This document shows, one piece after another, positions 1 to 6,972 of a DNA stretch of 8,513 bases (the stretch's first letter is position 1; each line of letters opens with the position of its first letter). Origin of the DNA: CAYFSC01 sp964345695 (GTDB taxonomy: Bacteria; Bacteroidota; Rhodothermia; Rhodothermales; Salinibacteraceae). Location: positions 1 through 8,513 of the forward strand of contig CAYFSC010000133.1 in assembly GCA_964345695.1 (NCBI GenBank), read 5' to 3'. The position numbers and the translations under genes were made by a program. The notes beneath the pieces are model-generated. The model made no database searches and was not told the origin of the DNA. It saw only the letters and a program-made list of their open reading frames with translations.

Positions 1-44
1 TCGTACATTTCACCTCGGCACTCCGACTGCATTCCGAAACGCAG

Positions 45-2513
45 TCACAGCAGTCCCAGCGCGTCGACGTCGAGGCTCACGTGGTAGCCGTTCGGGACGC
101 TGCCGTACGCTTTCTTCGTGCGGCGGAGCGCCTGCTGGAGCAGACCATGCTTGGCGCCACGCGCCTTGAGGATCGTGCGGTAGCGGTGCTGCTTCTTGAC
201 GCGCTCGATGAACGCCGGCTCCGGCCCCAGCACCTCGACCGGCCCCGAGTGGCGGCGCAGCGTCGTGGTCCACTGCTCGGCGATCTGCTTTACGCGAGGC
301 TCCTTCGGACCGCGAAACTCGACGCCGGCCACATGCCCGAATGGCGGATAGCCAAACTGCTTGCGCTCGGCAAGCGCCTCTTCGGCGAAGCCCGCGTAAT
401 CGTGCGCCATGGCGTAGCGGATGGCCTTGTGCTCCGGGTTGCGCGTCTGCAGGTAGACCTCGCCGCGGAGGTCGGCGCGTCCGGCGCGCCCAGCCACCTG
501 CGTGAGGAGCTGAAACGTGCGCTCCTCGGCGCGGAAGTCGGGGAAGAGCATCCCCACGTCCGCGTCCACCACACCCACGAGCGTGACCCGGCTGAAGTCG
601 AGCCCCTTCGCGATCATCTGCGTGCCCAGAAGGATGTCGGCGCCCTCGCCAAACTGGCTGAGGATCGCGTGATGGCCGTGCTTCTGGCTCGTCGTGTCGC
701 GGTCCATGCGCAGAACCGAGGCGTCCGGAAACGCCGTGTCGAGTTCCTCTTCCACGCGCTGCGTGCCGGCTCCGATCTGCGAGAGGTCGCCGGATCCGCA
801 CTCCGGACACTGGTGCGGGACGCGGCGCGTGCGTCCGCAGTAGTGGCAGCGCAGATGGTGGCCCGACTTGTGGTACGTCATCGTCACGGAGCAGTCGCCG
901 CAGTGGGGCGCCCAGCCGCACTCCTCGCACTCGATGACGGGCGCATAGCCGCGGCGGTTTTGCAGGAGGATGGTCTGCTCGCCGCGGTCGAGGCGCGTGC
1001 GGATGGCCTCGCGCAGCGGGTCGGACAGCGCGCCGTCGAGCTGATGCTTCTTGCGCTGCAGGGTGAGATCGAGCACCGTGACGTCGGGCAGCTCGGCGGC
1101 GGCGCCCGACGAGTCGGGCACGCGCTCCGGCATTTCCAGGAGCGTGTACTTGCCGCGCCGCGCGTTCATGGTCGACTCCAGGCTCGGCGTGGCGGAGCCG
1201 AGGATGCAGACGGCGTCGTTCATGTGGGCGCGCATCACAGCCACGTCACGCGCGTGATACCGCGGCGACGGATCGAACTGCTTGTACGAGTGCTCGTGCT
1301 CCTCGTCGACGACGATCAGGCCCAGATTCTCCAGCGGCGCCAGCACGGCGGAGCGCGGCCCAATGGCGATGCAGAAGCGTCCCGTGCGGAGCCCGCGCCA
1401 CGCGTCGTACCGCTCGCCCTGGCTCATTTGCGAGTGCAGAACCGCGATCCGGTCGCCGAAGTGCGCGCGGAAGCGCTGCACCGTCTGGGGCGTGAGCGCG
1501 ATCTCGGGGACGAGGATGATTCCCGTGCGCCCCTGATCCCGCACACGCTTCAGGGCGGAGATGTACACCTCCGTTTTGCCACTTCCGGTGACGCCGTGCA
1601 GCAGAAACGTGCCGTATGCTTCATTCTCGATGGGCGTGGTAATGGCATCGAGTGCGTCCTGCTGCGCCGGGTGCAGCGTGTGATGAGGCGGATCGCCAGG
1701 ATCGGGCAGGTCGTCGAGCGGCGAGCGCATCACCTCCTTCTCGACCGTCTCGATCATCCCCTTGTCCACGAGACTGCGCACGGTGCTGTACGCAGCGTCG
1801 GCGCGGTCCATCACGTCGGTGCGGCGCGGCTCGCGAACACCCTCGTCGGCCAACCCGGCGAGCGTCTCGATGACCGCTTTCTGCTTCTCGCCGCGAAGCT
1901 GCTCCTTGAGTTCGGCCGGGGCACGGTCGTGCTGGAACGCAGGCGCGAAGCGGAGGCACGTTTCCGTCTTGGTGGAGACCGACGGGTCGCGCAGGGTCGT
2001 CTCCAGCGTGAGGACGCCGTCGTCGGCCATGCGGCGCACGAGCGAGAGGGAGACGGCCTCGCCCAGCCGTTTGCGCACGGCACTGAGGGGTGTCTCATCA
2101 CGGTCCGCCACGTCACGCAGCACCTTCGCGGCCACGTCGTGGTCGGCCCAGTCGCCGGCGGGGGCGCCGGTACGGGAGAGGCGGCGCTGCGTTTTGACGT
2201 TCGTGCCGGTGGGCAGCGCGGCCTTGATCGCCTCGCCCCAGCCGCACACGTAGTAGTCGGCCATCCAGTGCGTGAGGCGCAGCAGCCCCTCGGTCATCGT
2301 GGGCGTGTCGTCGAGGACGTCGAGGACATCCTTCACCGCGAAGTCGAGCGTCTCCGGCGGCTCGCCCTCACCGACGATGACGCCCGTCAGCCGTCGCCCG
2401 CCGAACGGGACGAGCACCCGGCTTCCGGGCTGTGCGTCCGCCTGCAGCCCATCCGGCACGCGGTACGTGTAGGACTGTTCGAGCGGAAGCGGAAGGACGA
2501 CGTCGACGGTCAC
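45..2513 (-). CDS. priA: Primosomal protein N' (replication restart DNA helicase PriA)
   Basis: Complete 822-residue PriA, the 3'-5' superfamily 2 helicase that recognises abandoned replication forks and starts primosome reassembly for DnaB reloading in the cytoplasm. An N-terminal 3'-DNA-binding domain (about 1-105, opening VDVVLPLPLEQSYTYRVP) is followed by a winged-helix region (about 120-260). The helicase core has Walker A GVTGSGKT at 307-314 (Lys313), the DEEH box at 403-406 and GSATPS at 439-444. The aromatic-rich/RYHARD segment lies near 412-423, GTQMIAKGLDF at 630-640 and QVAGRAGR at 672-679. Eight cysteines in CxxC pairs (529/532, 538/541, 556/559, 569/572) form the two-zinc insertion of the family. 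All key residues are present, so it should be active. The start is GTG at 2513; an in-frame stop lies about 40 bases upstream and no Shine-Dalgarno sequence is visible. The length is somewhat above E. coli PriA, as is common in Bacteroidota. It is transcribed divergently from the Uma2 gene. Confidence 0.97.
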   Translation of the reverse strand: MTVDVVLPLPLEQSYTYRVPDGLQADAQPGSRVLVPFGGRRLTGVIVGEGEPPETLDFAVKDVLDVLDDTPTMTEGLLRLTHWMADYYVCGWGEAIKAALPTGTNVKTQRRLSRTGAPAGDWADHDVAAKVLRDVADRDETPLSAVRKRLGEAVSLSLVRRMADDGVLTLETTLRDPSVSTKTETCLRFAPAFQHDRAPAELKEQLRGEKQKAVIETLAGLADEGVREPRRTDVMDRADAAYSTVRSLVDKGMIETVEKEVMRSPLDDLPDPGDPPHHTLHPAQQDALDAITTPIENEAYGTFLLHGVTGSGKTEVYISALKRVRDQGRTGIILVPEIALTPQTVQRFRAHFGDRIAVLHSQMSQGERYDAWRGLRTGRFCIAIGPRSAVLAPLENLGLIVVDEEHEHSYKQFDPSPRYHARDVAVMRAHMNDAVCILGSATPSLESTMNARRGKYTLLEMPERVPDSSGAAAELPDVTVLDLTLQRKKHQLDGALSDPLREAIRTRLDRGEQTILLQNRRGYAPVIECEECGWAPHCGDCSVTMTYHKSGHHLRCHYCGRTRRVPHQCPECGSGDLSQIGAGTQRVEEELDTAFPDASVLRMDRDTTSQKHGHHAILSQFGEGADILLGTQMIAKGLDFSRVTLVGVVDADVGMLFPDFRAEERTFQLLTQVAGRAGRADLRGEVYLQTRNPEHKAIRYAMAHDYAGFAEEALAERKQFGYPPFGHVAGVEFRGPKEPRVKQIAEQWTTTLRRHSGPVEVLGPEPAFIERVKKQHRYRTILKARGAKHGLLQQALRRTKKAYGSVPNGYHVSLDVDALGLL

Positions 2514-2656
2514 AGACAGCGCGGCGTGGGTTGAAGAGCGGTGCAGGAAGAGCCTCTACGAGCAGGCGGGCGATGGGTGCCGAGCCCACGAATCATTGCC
2601 GCGAACGGCCGCGTTGCAGATTCTGTGAACGACTCCGGATCCATCCGCACAGTCTC
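2514..2656. promoter_or_regulatory. Divergent intergenic region between priA and the Uma2 gene
   Basis: This 143-bp spacer separates two genes reading away from each other, so it should hold promoters for both. I see no strong consensus elements. A weak sigma-70-like pair for the plus strand is TTGAAG at 2531-2536 and TCTACG at 2555-2560 (18-bp spacing). No clear Bacteroidota-type TAnnTTTG box and no large inverted repeat is visible. The promoter role rests on gene orientation. Confidence 0.35.
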
Positions 2657-3217
2657 ATGAGCACAACGACCTCGGCCCCGCCGCTGACGTACGAAGACTA
2701 CGTCCTGATTCCGGAGGACGGGATGCGCCACGAAATCATCGACGGCGACGAACACATGACGCCCGCCCCCACGACCCCGCACCAGCGCATCGTTTTGAAC
2801 CTCGCCACGGCTCTGAAAGTCCAAGCAGAGCGTACATCGGCAGGCGAGGTCTTCGTTGCGCCGTGCGACGTCCTTCTCTCCGACACCGACATCGTGCAAC
2901 CCGACGTCTTGTTCGTCACCTCCGGTCGGGAGCCCATCGTCAAGGAGCGAGGCATCGAAGGCGCCCCCGACCTTATCGCCGAGGTCGTCTCCGAAGGCAA
3001 CCGCCGGCACGACGAGGTGCGCAAGCGCAAGCTGTACGCGCGGCACGGCGTACCGGAATACTGGGTCGTGGATCCGGCACTGGAGACGGTGAAGGTGTAT
3101 CGCCATCCGGACGGCGGCTACGAGCGAGTCGGAGAGCTCCGGGCGGAGAATAATGACACGCTCTCCACGCCGCTGCTCCCCGACGGGCCGCTTCCGCTCA
3201 ACGACCTCTTTTCGTGA
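2657..3217 (+). CDS. Uma2 family protein (putative PD-(D/E)XK restriction endonuclease-like)
   Basis: A 186-residue protein of the Uma2 family (formerly DUF820), a PD-(D/E)XK nuclease-fold group with many copies in cyanobacteria and some other environmental bacteria and no settled biological role. The N-terminal TYEDYVLIPEDG and HEIIDGDEHMTPAPTTPHQR segments (about 11-44) are typical. The predicted active site is complete: Asp83 in QPDV, Glu109 in the LIAEVVS strand, then the D-x3-K-x3-Y helix Asp119, Lys123 and Tyr127, followed by GVPEYWVVDP at 131-140. The open frame extends upstream to 2432 inside priA, but family similarity begins just after the ATG at 2657, so I chose that start; no Shine-Dalgarno sequence is visible. 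It stands alone between divergent priA and the convergent SDR gene, with no methyltransferase or partner nearby. The fold is well supported; the function is unknown, and nuclease activity is inferred from the residues. Confidence 0.9.
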   Translation: MSTTTSAPPLTYEDYVLIPEDGMRHEIIDGDEHMTPAPTTPHQRIVLNLATALKVQAERTSAGEVFVAPCDVLLSDTDIVQPDVLFVTSGREPIVKERGIEGAPDLIAEVVSEGNRRHDEVRKRKLYARHGVPEYWVVDPALETVKVYRHPDGGYERVGELRAENNDTLSTPLLPDGPLPLNDLFS

Positions 3218-3264
3218 AGCCCGACTCCCCTCCCGTCGTTGAACGATGTGTCCACCCCTCAGGA

Positions 3265-3277
3265 CTCCGAAGCGGAG
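3265..3277. terminator. Small hairpin in the convergent gap between Uma2 and SDR
   Basis: CTCCG, a three-base AAG loop and CGGAG form a 5-bp GC-rich stem between the two convergent stop codons, directly before the SDR stop. It lacks a T run on either strand, so it is at best a weak or bidirectional terminator. The position is suggestive; the structure alone is short enough to occur by chance. Confidence 0.25.
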
Positions 3278-3278
3278 C

Positions 3279-4187
3279 TCAAATCGGGTCCTCCAGGTCG
3301 TCCTCGGGGTCTGACAGTCCGGTGAGTTCTCGGCTCACGCGCCACAGGCGGGCGGCGGGCTTTTCATCGTATGCCTCGGGCGATGGATTGACCGGCTCGG
3401 TTCCGCTGAAGTACTCGCCCGACACGCCGTCCAGTTCGGGCGACGCCGCAAGGTGCAGAGGCCCCTTGGCTCCCTCCTCGGGGCTTTTGTAGAAGGCCTC
3501 GAAGAAACGAGCGACGCGCGAGAACCAGTCCGAGTCGCGGAAGATGTTCGTTGCCACGATGCCAGGGTGCACGGCATTGACCGTTACATTCGTGTCGTGA
3601 ATGCGCCGTGCCAGTTCGTGGGTGAAGAGAACGTTGGCGAGTTTGGATTGCCCGTAGGCCTGCATCGGGATGTAACTGCCTTGGGCGTTGAAGCTGTCGA
3701 AGTGGAGACTGGCGCCCCGGTGCGCCTCCGACGAGACGACCACGATGCGGGCTTCGCCCTTTGCGCGCGCCGTCGCCTTCATGCGGTCGAGCACGAGGTG
3801 CGTGAGCAGAAACGGCGCAAGGTGGTTGATGGCCAGCGTGGCCTCGATGTCGTCCTCCGTCACCTCGCGTTCCCCCAGAAAGACCCCGGCGTTGTTCACG
3901 AGCACATCGAGCCGGTCGTACTCCGTGAGGAGCGCATCTGCGAGTGACCGCACCTCCGATTGTACGGCCAGGTCGGCCAGCAGCAGACTGACCCGATAGT
4001 CGATGCCCTGGGCCTGCATGGCCGCGGCCTGAATCTCCTCTCGGGCCGCCGCGCCCCGCTCGGCATCGCGGCACACCATGACGACGCGAGCGCCCTGCTG
4101 CGCCAGCCCCTTGGCGGTTTCCTTTCCGATGCCGGAGTTGGCTCCGGTCACGACACACACGCGTCCGGTGAGGTCCTTCAAGTCCAT
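3279..4187 (-). CDS. Short-chain dehydrogenase/reductase, retinol dehydrogenase-like
   Basis: A 302-residue classical SDR resembling the retinol dehydrogenase/WWOX/protochlorophyllide reductase-like branch, which uses NAD(P)H to interconvert alcohols and ketones or aldehydes. The substrate cannot be told from sequence. The Rossmann nucleotide loop TGANSGIG is at 14-21. Arg40 at the end of the second strand (VMVCR) favours NADP(H). NNAG is at 98-101, the structural Asn121 in LAINHLAPF, the active-site serine in VVSS (152-153), and Tyr178-x3-Lys182 in AYGQSKLAN; HPGIVATN follows. All catalytic positions are intact. The C-terminus is acidic (DPEDDLEDPI), as in halophile proteins. The frame is open much further upstream, but SDR similarity begins at MDLKDLTGR, so ATG 4187 was chosen. 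It lies 80 bp downstream of rpe on the same strand and may be cotranscribed; no metabolic link is evident. Confidence 0.92.
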   Translation of the reverse strand: MDLKDLTGRVCVVTGANSGIGKETAKGLAQQGARVVMVCRDAERGAAAREEIQAAAMQAQGIDYRVSLLLADLAVQSEVRSLADALLTEYDRLDVLVNNAGVFLGEREVTEDDIEATLAINHLAPFLLTHLVLDRMKATARAKGEARIVVVSSEAHRGASLHFDSFNAQGSYIPMQAYGQSKLANVLFTHELARRIHDTNVTVNAVHPGIVATNIFRDSDWFSRVARFFEAFYKSPEEGAKGPLHLAASPELDGVSGEYFSGTEPVNPSPEAYDEKPAARLWRVSRELTGLSDPEDDLEDPI

Positions 4188-4190
4188 GGT

Positions 4191-4203
4191 ACAGGAACCC
4201 TGT
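4191..4203 (-). promoter_or_regulatory. Start-proximal hairpin before the SDR gene
   Basis: On the coding strand ACAGG, a GTT loop and CCTGT form a 5-bp stem ending three bases before the SDR ATG. The only purine-rich ribosome-binding-like bases near this start (CAGGG) lie in the 5' arm and loop. This could mask the start region in the mRNA, but the stem is short, and an 80-bp spacer can contain one by chance. Confidence 0.3.
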
Positions 4204-4212
4204 CGAAGGGCA

Positions 4213-4236
4213 GACAGCGACCGGAACGGGGCTGTC
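4213..4236. other. Interrupted inverted repeat between rpe and SDR
   Basis: GACAGC at 4213-4218 pairs with GCTGTC at 4231-4236. Inside the 12-base loop, CCG and CGG can add three more pairs around GAA. There is no following T run on either strand, so it does not look like a standard intrinsic terminator. It may be an attenuating or processing hairpin between rpe and the downstream SDR gene. The pairing is read directly from the sequence; the role is a guess. Confidence 0.4.
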
Positions 4237-4267
4237 CTCCCGCTCCGCGTGCAGGCGCACGAGCAAG

Positions 4268-4942
4268 TTAAACCTTGTAGGTGAGAGCCTCGCGGAACGC
4301 CTCCACGTTGTCGGCCACCGGGCCCTCGCCGCCGAAGATGGCACTGCCGGCCACGAGGACATCGGCGCCTGCCTGGCAGACCTCCATGGCGTTCGACGGC
4401 TTGATGCCGCCGTCCACCTCCAGGTGGGCGTCGGACCCCAGCGCGTTCAACTGCCGGCGCAGACTCCGGATTTTTCCCGTCGATTGCGGGATGTAATCCT
4501 GACCGCCAAAGCCAGGATTGACGGACATGACCAGCACGAGGTCGACCAGCGGAAGGACGGACTCGAGATGGCCGAGTGGCGTTGCCGGATTGAGCGCCAC
4601 GCCGACGTCGCATCCGGCGTGGTAGATCTTCTCGGCCACCCGATGCAGATGCGGGCAGGTTTCGACGTGGACGGTGATGCCGTCGGCCCCGGCGTCGGCG
4701 AACACATCGATATACGCCTCGGGGTTCTCGATCATAAGGTGGACGTCAAGCTTGGCACCGGCCTCGTCGGCCAGCGGCCGGAGCGCCTCCACCACGCTGG
4801 GGCCCACGGTGAGGTTGGGAACGAAGTGCCCGTCCATGACGTCGACGTGCAGCCACTCGGCCCCGGCCTCCAGGGCTTCGCGAGCGTGCGATTCGAGGCG
4901 GCCGATGTCAGCAGCAATGATGGACGGGGCGAGAAGGGGCAT
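4268..4942 (-). CDS. rpe: Ribulose-phosphate 3-epimerase
   Basis: A 224-residue Rpe, the cytosolic TIM-barrel enzyme that interconverts ribulose 5-phosphate and xylulose 5-phosphate in the non-oxidative pentose phosphate pathway. Family signatures are in order: APSIIAAD (5-12), HVDVMDGHFVPN (32-43), LDVHLMI (65-71), MSVNPGFGGQ (139-148), LEVDGGI (174-180) and the phosphate-binding AGS turn (198-200). The metal ligands and acid/base residues His32, Asp34, His68 and Asp177 are all present. The length matches the usual 215-225 residues. ATG 4942 places the barrel's first strand directly after the start. ATG 4960, six codons upstream, is equally plausible because it follows a CTCCC leader like that of hydrolase 2; a longer frame from TTG 5021-5023 is unlikely. 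The gene starts 203 bp from the stop of the upstream hydrolase, so it probably has its own promoter. Confidence 0.96.
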   Translation of the reverse strand: MPLLAPSIIAADIGRLESHAREALEAGAEWLHVDVMDGHFVPNLTVGPSVVEALRPLADEAGAKLDVHLMIENPEAYIDVFADAGADGITVHVETCPHLHRVAEKIYHAGCDVGVALNPATPLGHLESVLPLVDLVLVMSVNPGFGGQDYIPQSTGKIRSLRRQLNALGSDAHLEVDGGIKPSNAMEVCQAGADVLVAGSAIFGGEGPVADNVEAFREALTYKV

Positions 4943-4963
4943 CGAGGGGTGGGCGTGCATGGG
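4926..4963 (+). other. Predicted G-quadruplex motif overlapping the rpe start
   Basis: Five G runs on the plus strand (4926-4929, 4936-4939, 4946-4949, 4951-4953, 4961-4963) are separated by loops of 6, 6, 1 and 7 bases. This satisfies the usual G3+N1-7 pattern. The motif covers both candidate rpe start codons and lies on the transcription template strand, so the mRNA is C-rich here. The pattern is direct observation; folding in vivo is untested, and the high GC content raises the chance rate. Confidence 0.45.
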
Positions 4964-5145
4964 AGCGAGGACGGAAGCCGAAGGACAAGGGCACGCGGAG
5001 CGCAAAGGGGACAGCGTCTCCAATTAAACGACCGGTGACCGCCGAACCAACAGAGGCGCTCAAGCTTTCGGTGAAAGGCACGTTACAAGACTGCCAAAAT
5101 GTCGGGTGCGGCGCAGCAAATGATTGGCGGGGGCGTCCGGTTCCA
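4943..5145 (-). promoter_or_regulatory. 203-bp spacer upstream of rpe, likely promoter region
   Basis: This is the longest gap in the window, between the hydrolase 1 stop and the rpe start. It is locally less GC-rich (around 5020-5030 and 5085-5125), as promoter regions often are. I could not identify confident -35/-10 or TAnnTTTG elements, a T-run terminator for the upstream operon, a tRNA or a small ORF of merit. A promoter for rpe and possibly the SDR is inferred from spacing. Confidence 0.35.
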
Positions 5146-5994
5146 TCACCCTCCACTTGTGTGGGAGGACGACTTGGTGCTGCGGGTGAGGAGGGCCTCC
5201 CCGTCGGCGCGGCGTTCGGCAGTCAGAAAGCGGTCGAGCAGGCTGTTGAAGGCATCGGGACGCTCGACAGGAAGGGCGTGGCGGGCCCCGTCAACAACGG
5301 CCAGCGTGGCATTCGGCAGGCGCGCTGCCGCCAGGTTCTTCTCAGCAACGGGCGTGTAGTCGTGCTCCGACGACACGAGCAGCGTCGGCACCGTGATGCG
5401 GTCGAGGCGGTCGGCGACGCTCCACCCCATGATGGCATCAACGGAGGCCACGTACGCGTCCACGTCATTCTCGGCCCACCGCTCGATGAACTCGGTGCGC
5501 AGCTTTTCCTGGTTCGGTTTCACAAACAGACGGTTCGCGATGAGCGTCCCGACGCGGCGCATGCCCAGAGTCCGCACGGCCAGCCGCCGCGACACGTAGA
5601 ACCACACGTCGGCCCACGTGTGGAGGCGCACGTCCACCGCGCTGTTGACGGCGACGAGGCTCCGGACGACGCCCCGCGTGGAGGCGGCCAGTTCGAACGC
5701 GACCATGCCGCCCATCGACAGGCCGACGACGTGCGCCGGAGCGGCGTCGAGCGTGCGGAGGAGCACCGCCACGTCCCGCGCAAACTGCGGGAGGTGGTAC
5801 GGCGCGGGGGGCCTGTCGGAACGGCCGTGTCCGCGTAGATCGCACACGATGACGCGATGGCGCTGGGCGAGGTGCGGGACCTGCGCGAACCAGTCACGAG
5901 TGCTGGACCCAAGGCCATGGATCAGCAGGACGGGCGGGCCCGTCCCGTGCTGCTCGTAGTACAAACGAACATCGTCGACCAAAAGATAGGACAT
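5146..5994 (-). CDS. Alpha/beta hydrolase, lactonase/esterase-like (hydrolase 1)
   Basis: A 282-residue alpha/beta-fold hydrolase of the 3-oxoadipate enol-lactonase/esterase-like group, cleaving an ester, lactone or similar bond by a Ser-His-Asp triad; the substrate is unknown. The oxyanion loop HGLGSS is at 26-31, CDLRGHGRSDRP at 51-62 and the nucleophile elbow GLSMGG at 91-96 (Ser93). A helical cap region spans about 120-198. The acid is Asp212 in SSEHDYTP and the base is His239 in GARHALPVERP. There is no signal peptide, so it is probably cytoplasmic. ATG 5994 gives the typical start MSYLLVDDVRLYY; an in-frame GTG at 6018 would add eight residues. It begins 60 bp after the stop of hydrolase 2 on the same strand and is likely cotranscribed with it. 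It is not a recent duplicate of that gene, because the sequences differ widely outside the motifs. Confidence 0.92.
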   Translation of the reverse strand: MSYLLVDDVRLYYEQHGTGPPVLLIHGLGSSTRDWFAQVPHLAQRHRVIVCDLRGHGRSDRPPAPYHLPQFARDVAVLLRTLDAAPAHVVGLSMGGMVAFELAASTRGVVRSLVAVNSAVDVRLHTWADVWFYVSRRLAVRTLGMRRVGTLIANRLFVKPNQEKLRTEFIERWAENDVDAYVASVDAIMGWSVADRLDRITVPTLLVSSEHDYTPVAEKNLAAARLPNATLAVVDGARHALPVERPDAFNSLLDRFLTAERRADGEALLTRSTKSSSHTSGG

Positions 5995-6054
5995 AGACGC
6001 GACGAACCCGTCCGGCACGAATACCAGTTCGTCTCCGCGTACCCGGTCCGCCGG

Positions 6055-6972
6055 TCATTCGTTCAGGAACGCCCGCAGTTTTTCGTGGAAAACGGTCGTC
6101 TGTTCGAGCATCAAGAGGTGCCCGGCGTCCTCGACGAGGTGCACCTCGGCGTTCGGAAGCGCGTCGTCCGCCGTCTGCGCGACGTCGGCTGTCGTCCGGT
6201 TGGGGTGCAGATAGCGGTTGGGAATGAGCTTATCGCCGGCGCCGAAGAGCACGAGCGTCGGTGTCTGAACCGCATCGAGGTGGTCGCGGACGGCTCCGTT
6301 GAGCATGCCGGCGACAGCCTTCGCGTTGGCTGTGGCGTACGCCATGAAGTCGTCGCGCTGTGCCAGTGCCTTTCGCTGCTCGATGAGCCACGCGTAGGTG
6401 TCGCGCCACGTGGCGAAGTTGACCCGCGTGTTCTGCCGGACCTGCTCGGCCGTTGCGGAGGCGATGCTCTGCGGGGTGGTCACGGAGGTGAGCGCGGTGG
6501 CATCCTGCGCGCTGAACGTTTCGATGCCGGCCGGCGACACGAGGACCAGCCGCTCCAGTTGCTCCGGATGCCGAAGCGCCAGCGTGAGGCCCACCTGTCC
6601 GCCCATGGAGGCGCCGACATACGTCACCCGGCCGATGTCAAGCGCGTCGAGGAAGCCGGTCACCGTCTCCGCAAAGAACGGCATCGTCGCCGGGACGTCC
6701 TGCTTGCCGGAGAGGCCGAAGCCGGGCAGGTCGAGCGCCACCACGCGGTGGGTGTCGCTGAACGCGTCGAGGCTGTGGCGCCAGAGCGACAGGTTCGAGC
6801 CGAGCCCATGCACGAACAGCAGCACCGGCCCGTCGCCGCCCGAGTCCACGTACGCAATCGACCGCCCGTCGACGGTCGTTTTCTGCACGCCGTCGGGGTA
6901 GTACGGAAGCGCGTCGGACGTGTCGGGGGCGAATGCGGTCATGGCGAAGAGAAGAGCGATGGTGGAGAGCAT
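6055..6972 (-). CDS. Alpha/beta hydrolase with possible secretory N-terminus (hydrolase 2)
   Basis: A 305-residue alpha/beta hydrolase (lipase/esterase/lactonase-like). The oxyanion loop HGLGSN is at 55-60, LDLPGFGLSGK at 80-90, the nucleophile elbow GASMGG at 120-125 (Ser122), the acid Asp247 in FGAGDKLIP and the base His285 in EDAGHLLMLEQ; the triad is complete. The N-terminus MLSTIALLFAMTAFAPD is hydrophobic and could be a short signal peptide, but it has no Lys or Arg in its n-region, so export is uncertain. The protein contains no cysteine, which would suit an extracytoplasmic enzyme. The start at ATG 6972 was chosen because upstream in-frame sequence is a proline-rich, low-complexity translation of a pyrimidine tract; a second ATG at 6942 would remove most of the hydrophobic segment. 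It lies 56 bp downstream of the CoA ligase and 60 bp upstream of hydrolase 1, suggesting an operon. The substrate is unknown. Confidence 0.9.
   Translation of the reverse strand: MLSTIALLFAMTAFAPDTSDALPYYPDGVQKTTVDGRSIAYVDSGGDGPVLLFVHGLGSNLSLWRHSLDAFSDTHRVVALDLPGFGLSGKQDVPATMPFFAETVTGFLDALDIGRVTYVGASMGGQVGLTLALRHPEQLERLVLVSPAGIETFSAQDATALTSVTTPQSIASATAEQVRQNTRVNFATWRDTYAWLIEQRKALAQRDDFMAYATANAKAVAGMLNGAVRDHLDAVQTPTLVLFGAGDKLIPNRYLHPNRTTADVAQTADDALPNAEVHLVEDAGHLLMLEQTTVFHEKLRAFLNE

Noticed and set aside
1..44. Sequence downstream of the priA stop, checked for a terminator or gene end.
   Set aside because: No stem with a T run and no coding signal; too short to interpret.
81..2534. An 817-codon open frame on the plus strand opposite nearly all of priA.
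   Set aside because: Its translation is Arg/Ala/Val-rich with no recognisable domain, and priA on the other strand has every family motif. Long antisense frames are expected opposite high-GC genes with biased third positions.
2432..2656. Extended N-terminus of the Uma2 frame reaching into priA.
   Set aside because: The extra 75 residues are Arg-rich, overlap the priA 5' end and precede the point where Uma2 similarity begins.
2510..3106. A 198-codon minus-strand frame opposite the Uma2 gene.
   Set aside because: No domain is recognisable, and the plus-strand Uma2 frame has the complete nuclease motif set.
3236..3246. Short near-palindrome TCGTTGAACGA after the Uma2 stop, considered as an operator or terminator.
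   Set aside because: It is only 11 bases, lies between convergent gene ends, and has no T run or second copy; chance is enough to explain it.
4188..4613. In-frame upstream extension of the SDR gene into rpe.
   Set aside because: It overlaps conserved rpe coding sequence, its translation is low-complexity Arg/Gly-rich, and the SDR fold starts normally at ATG 4187.
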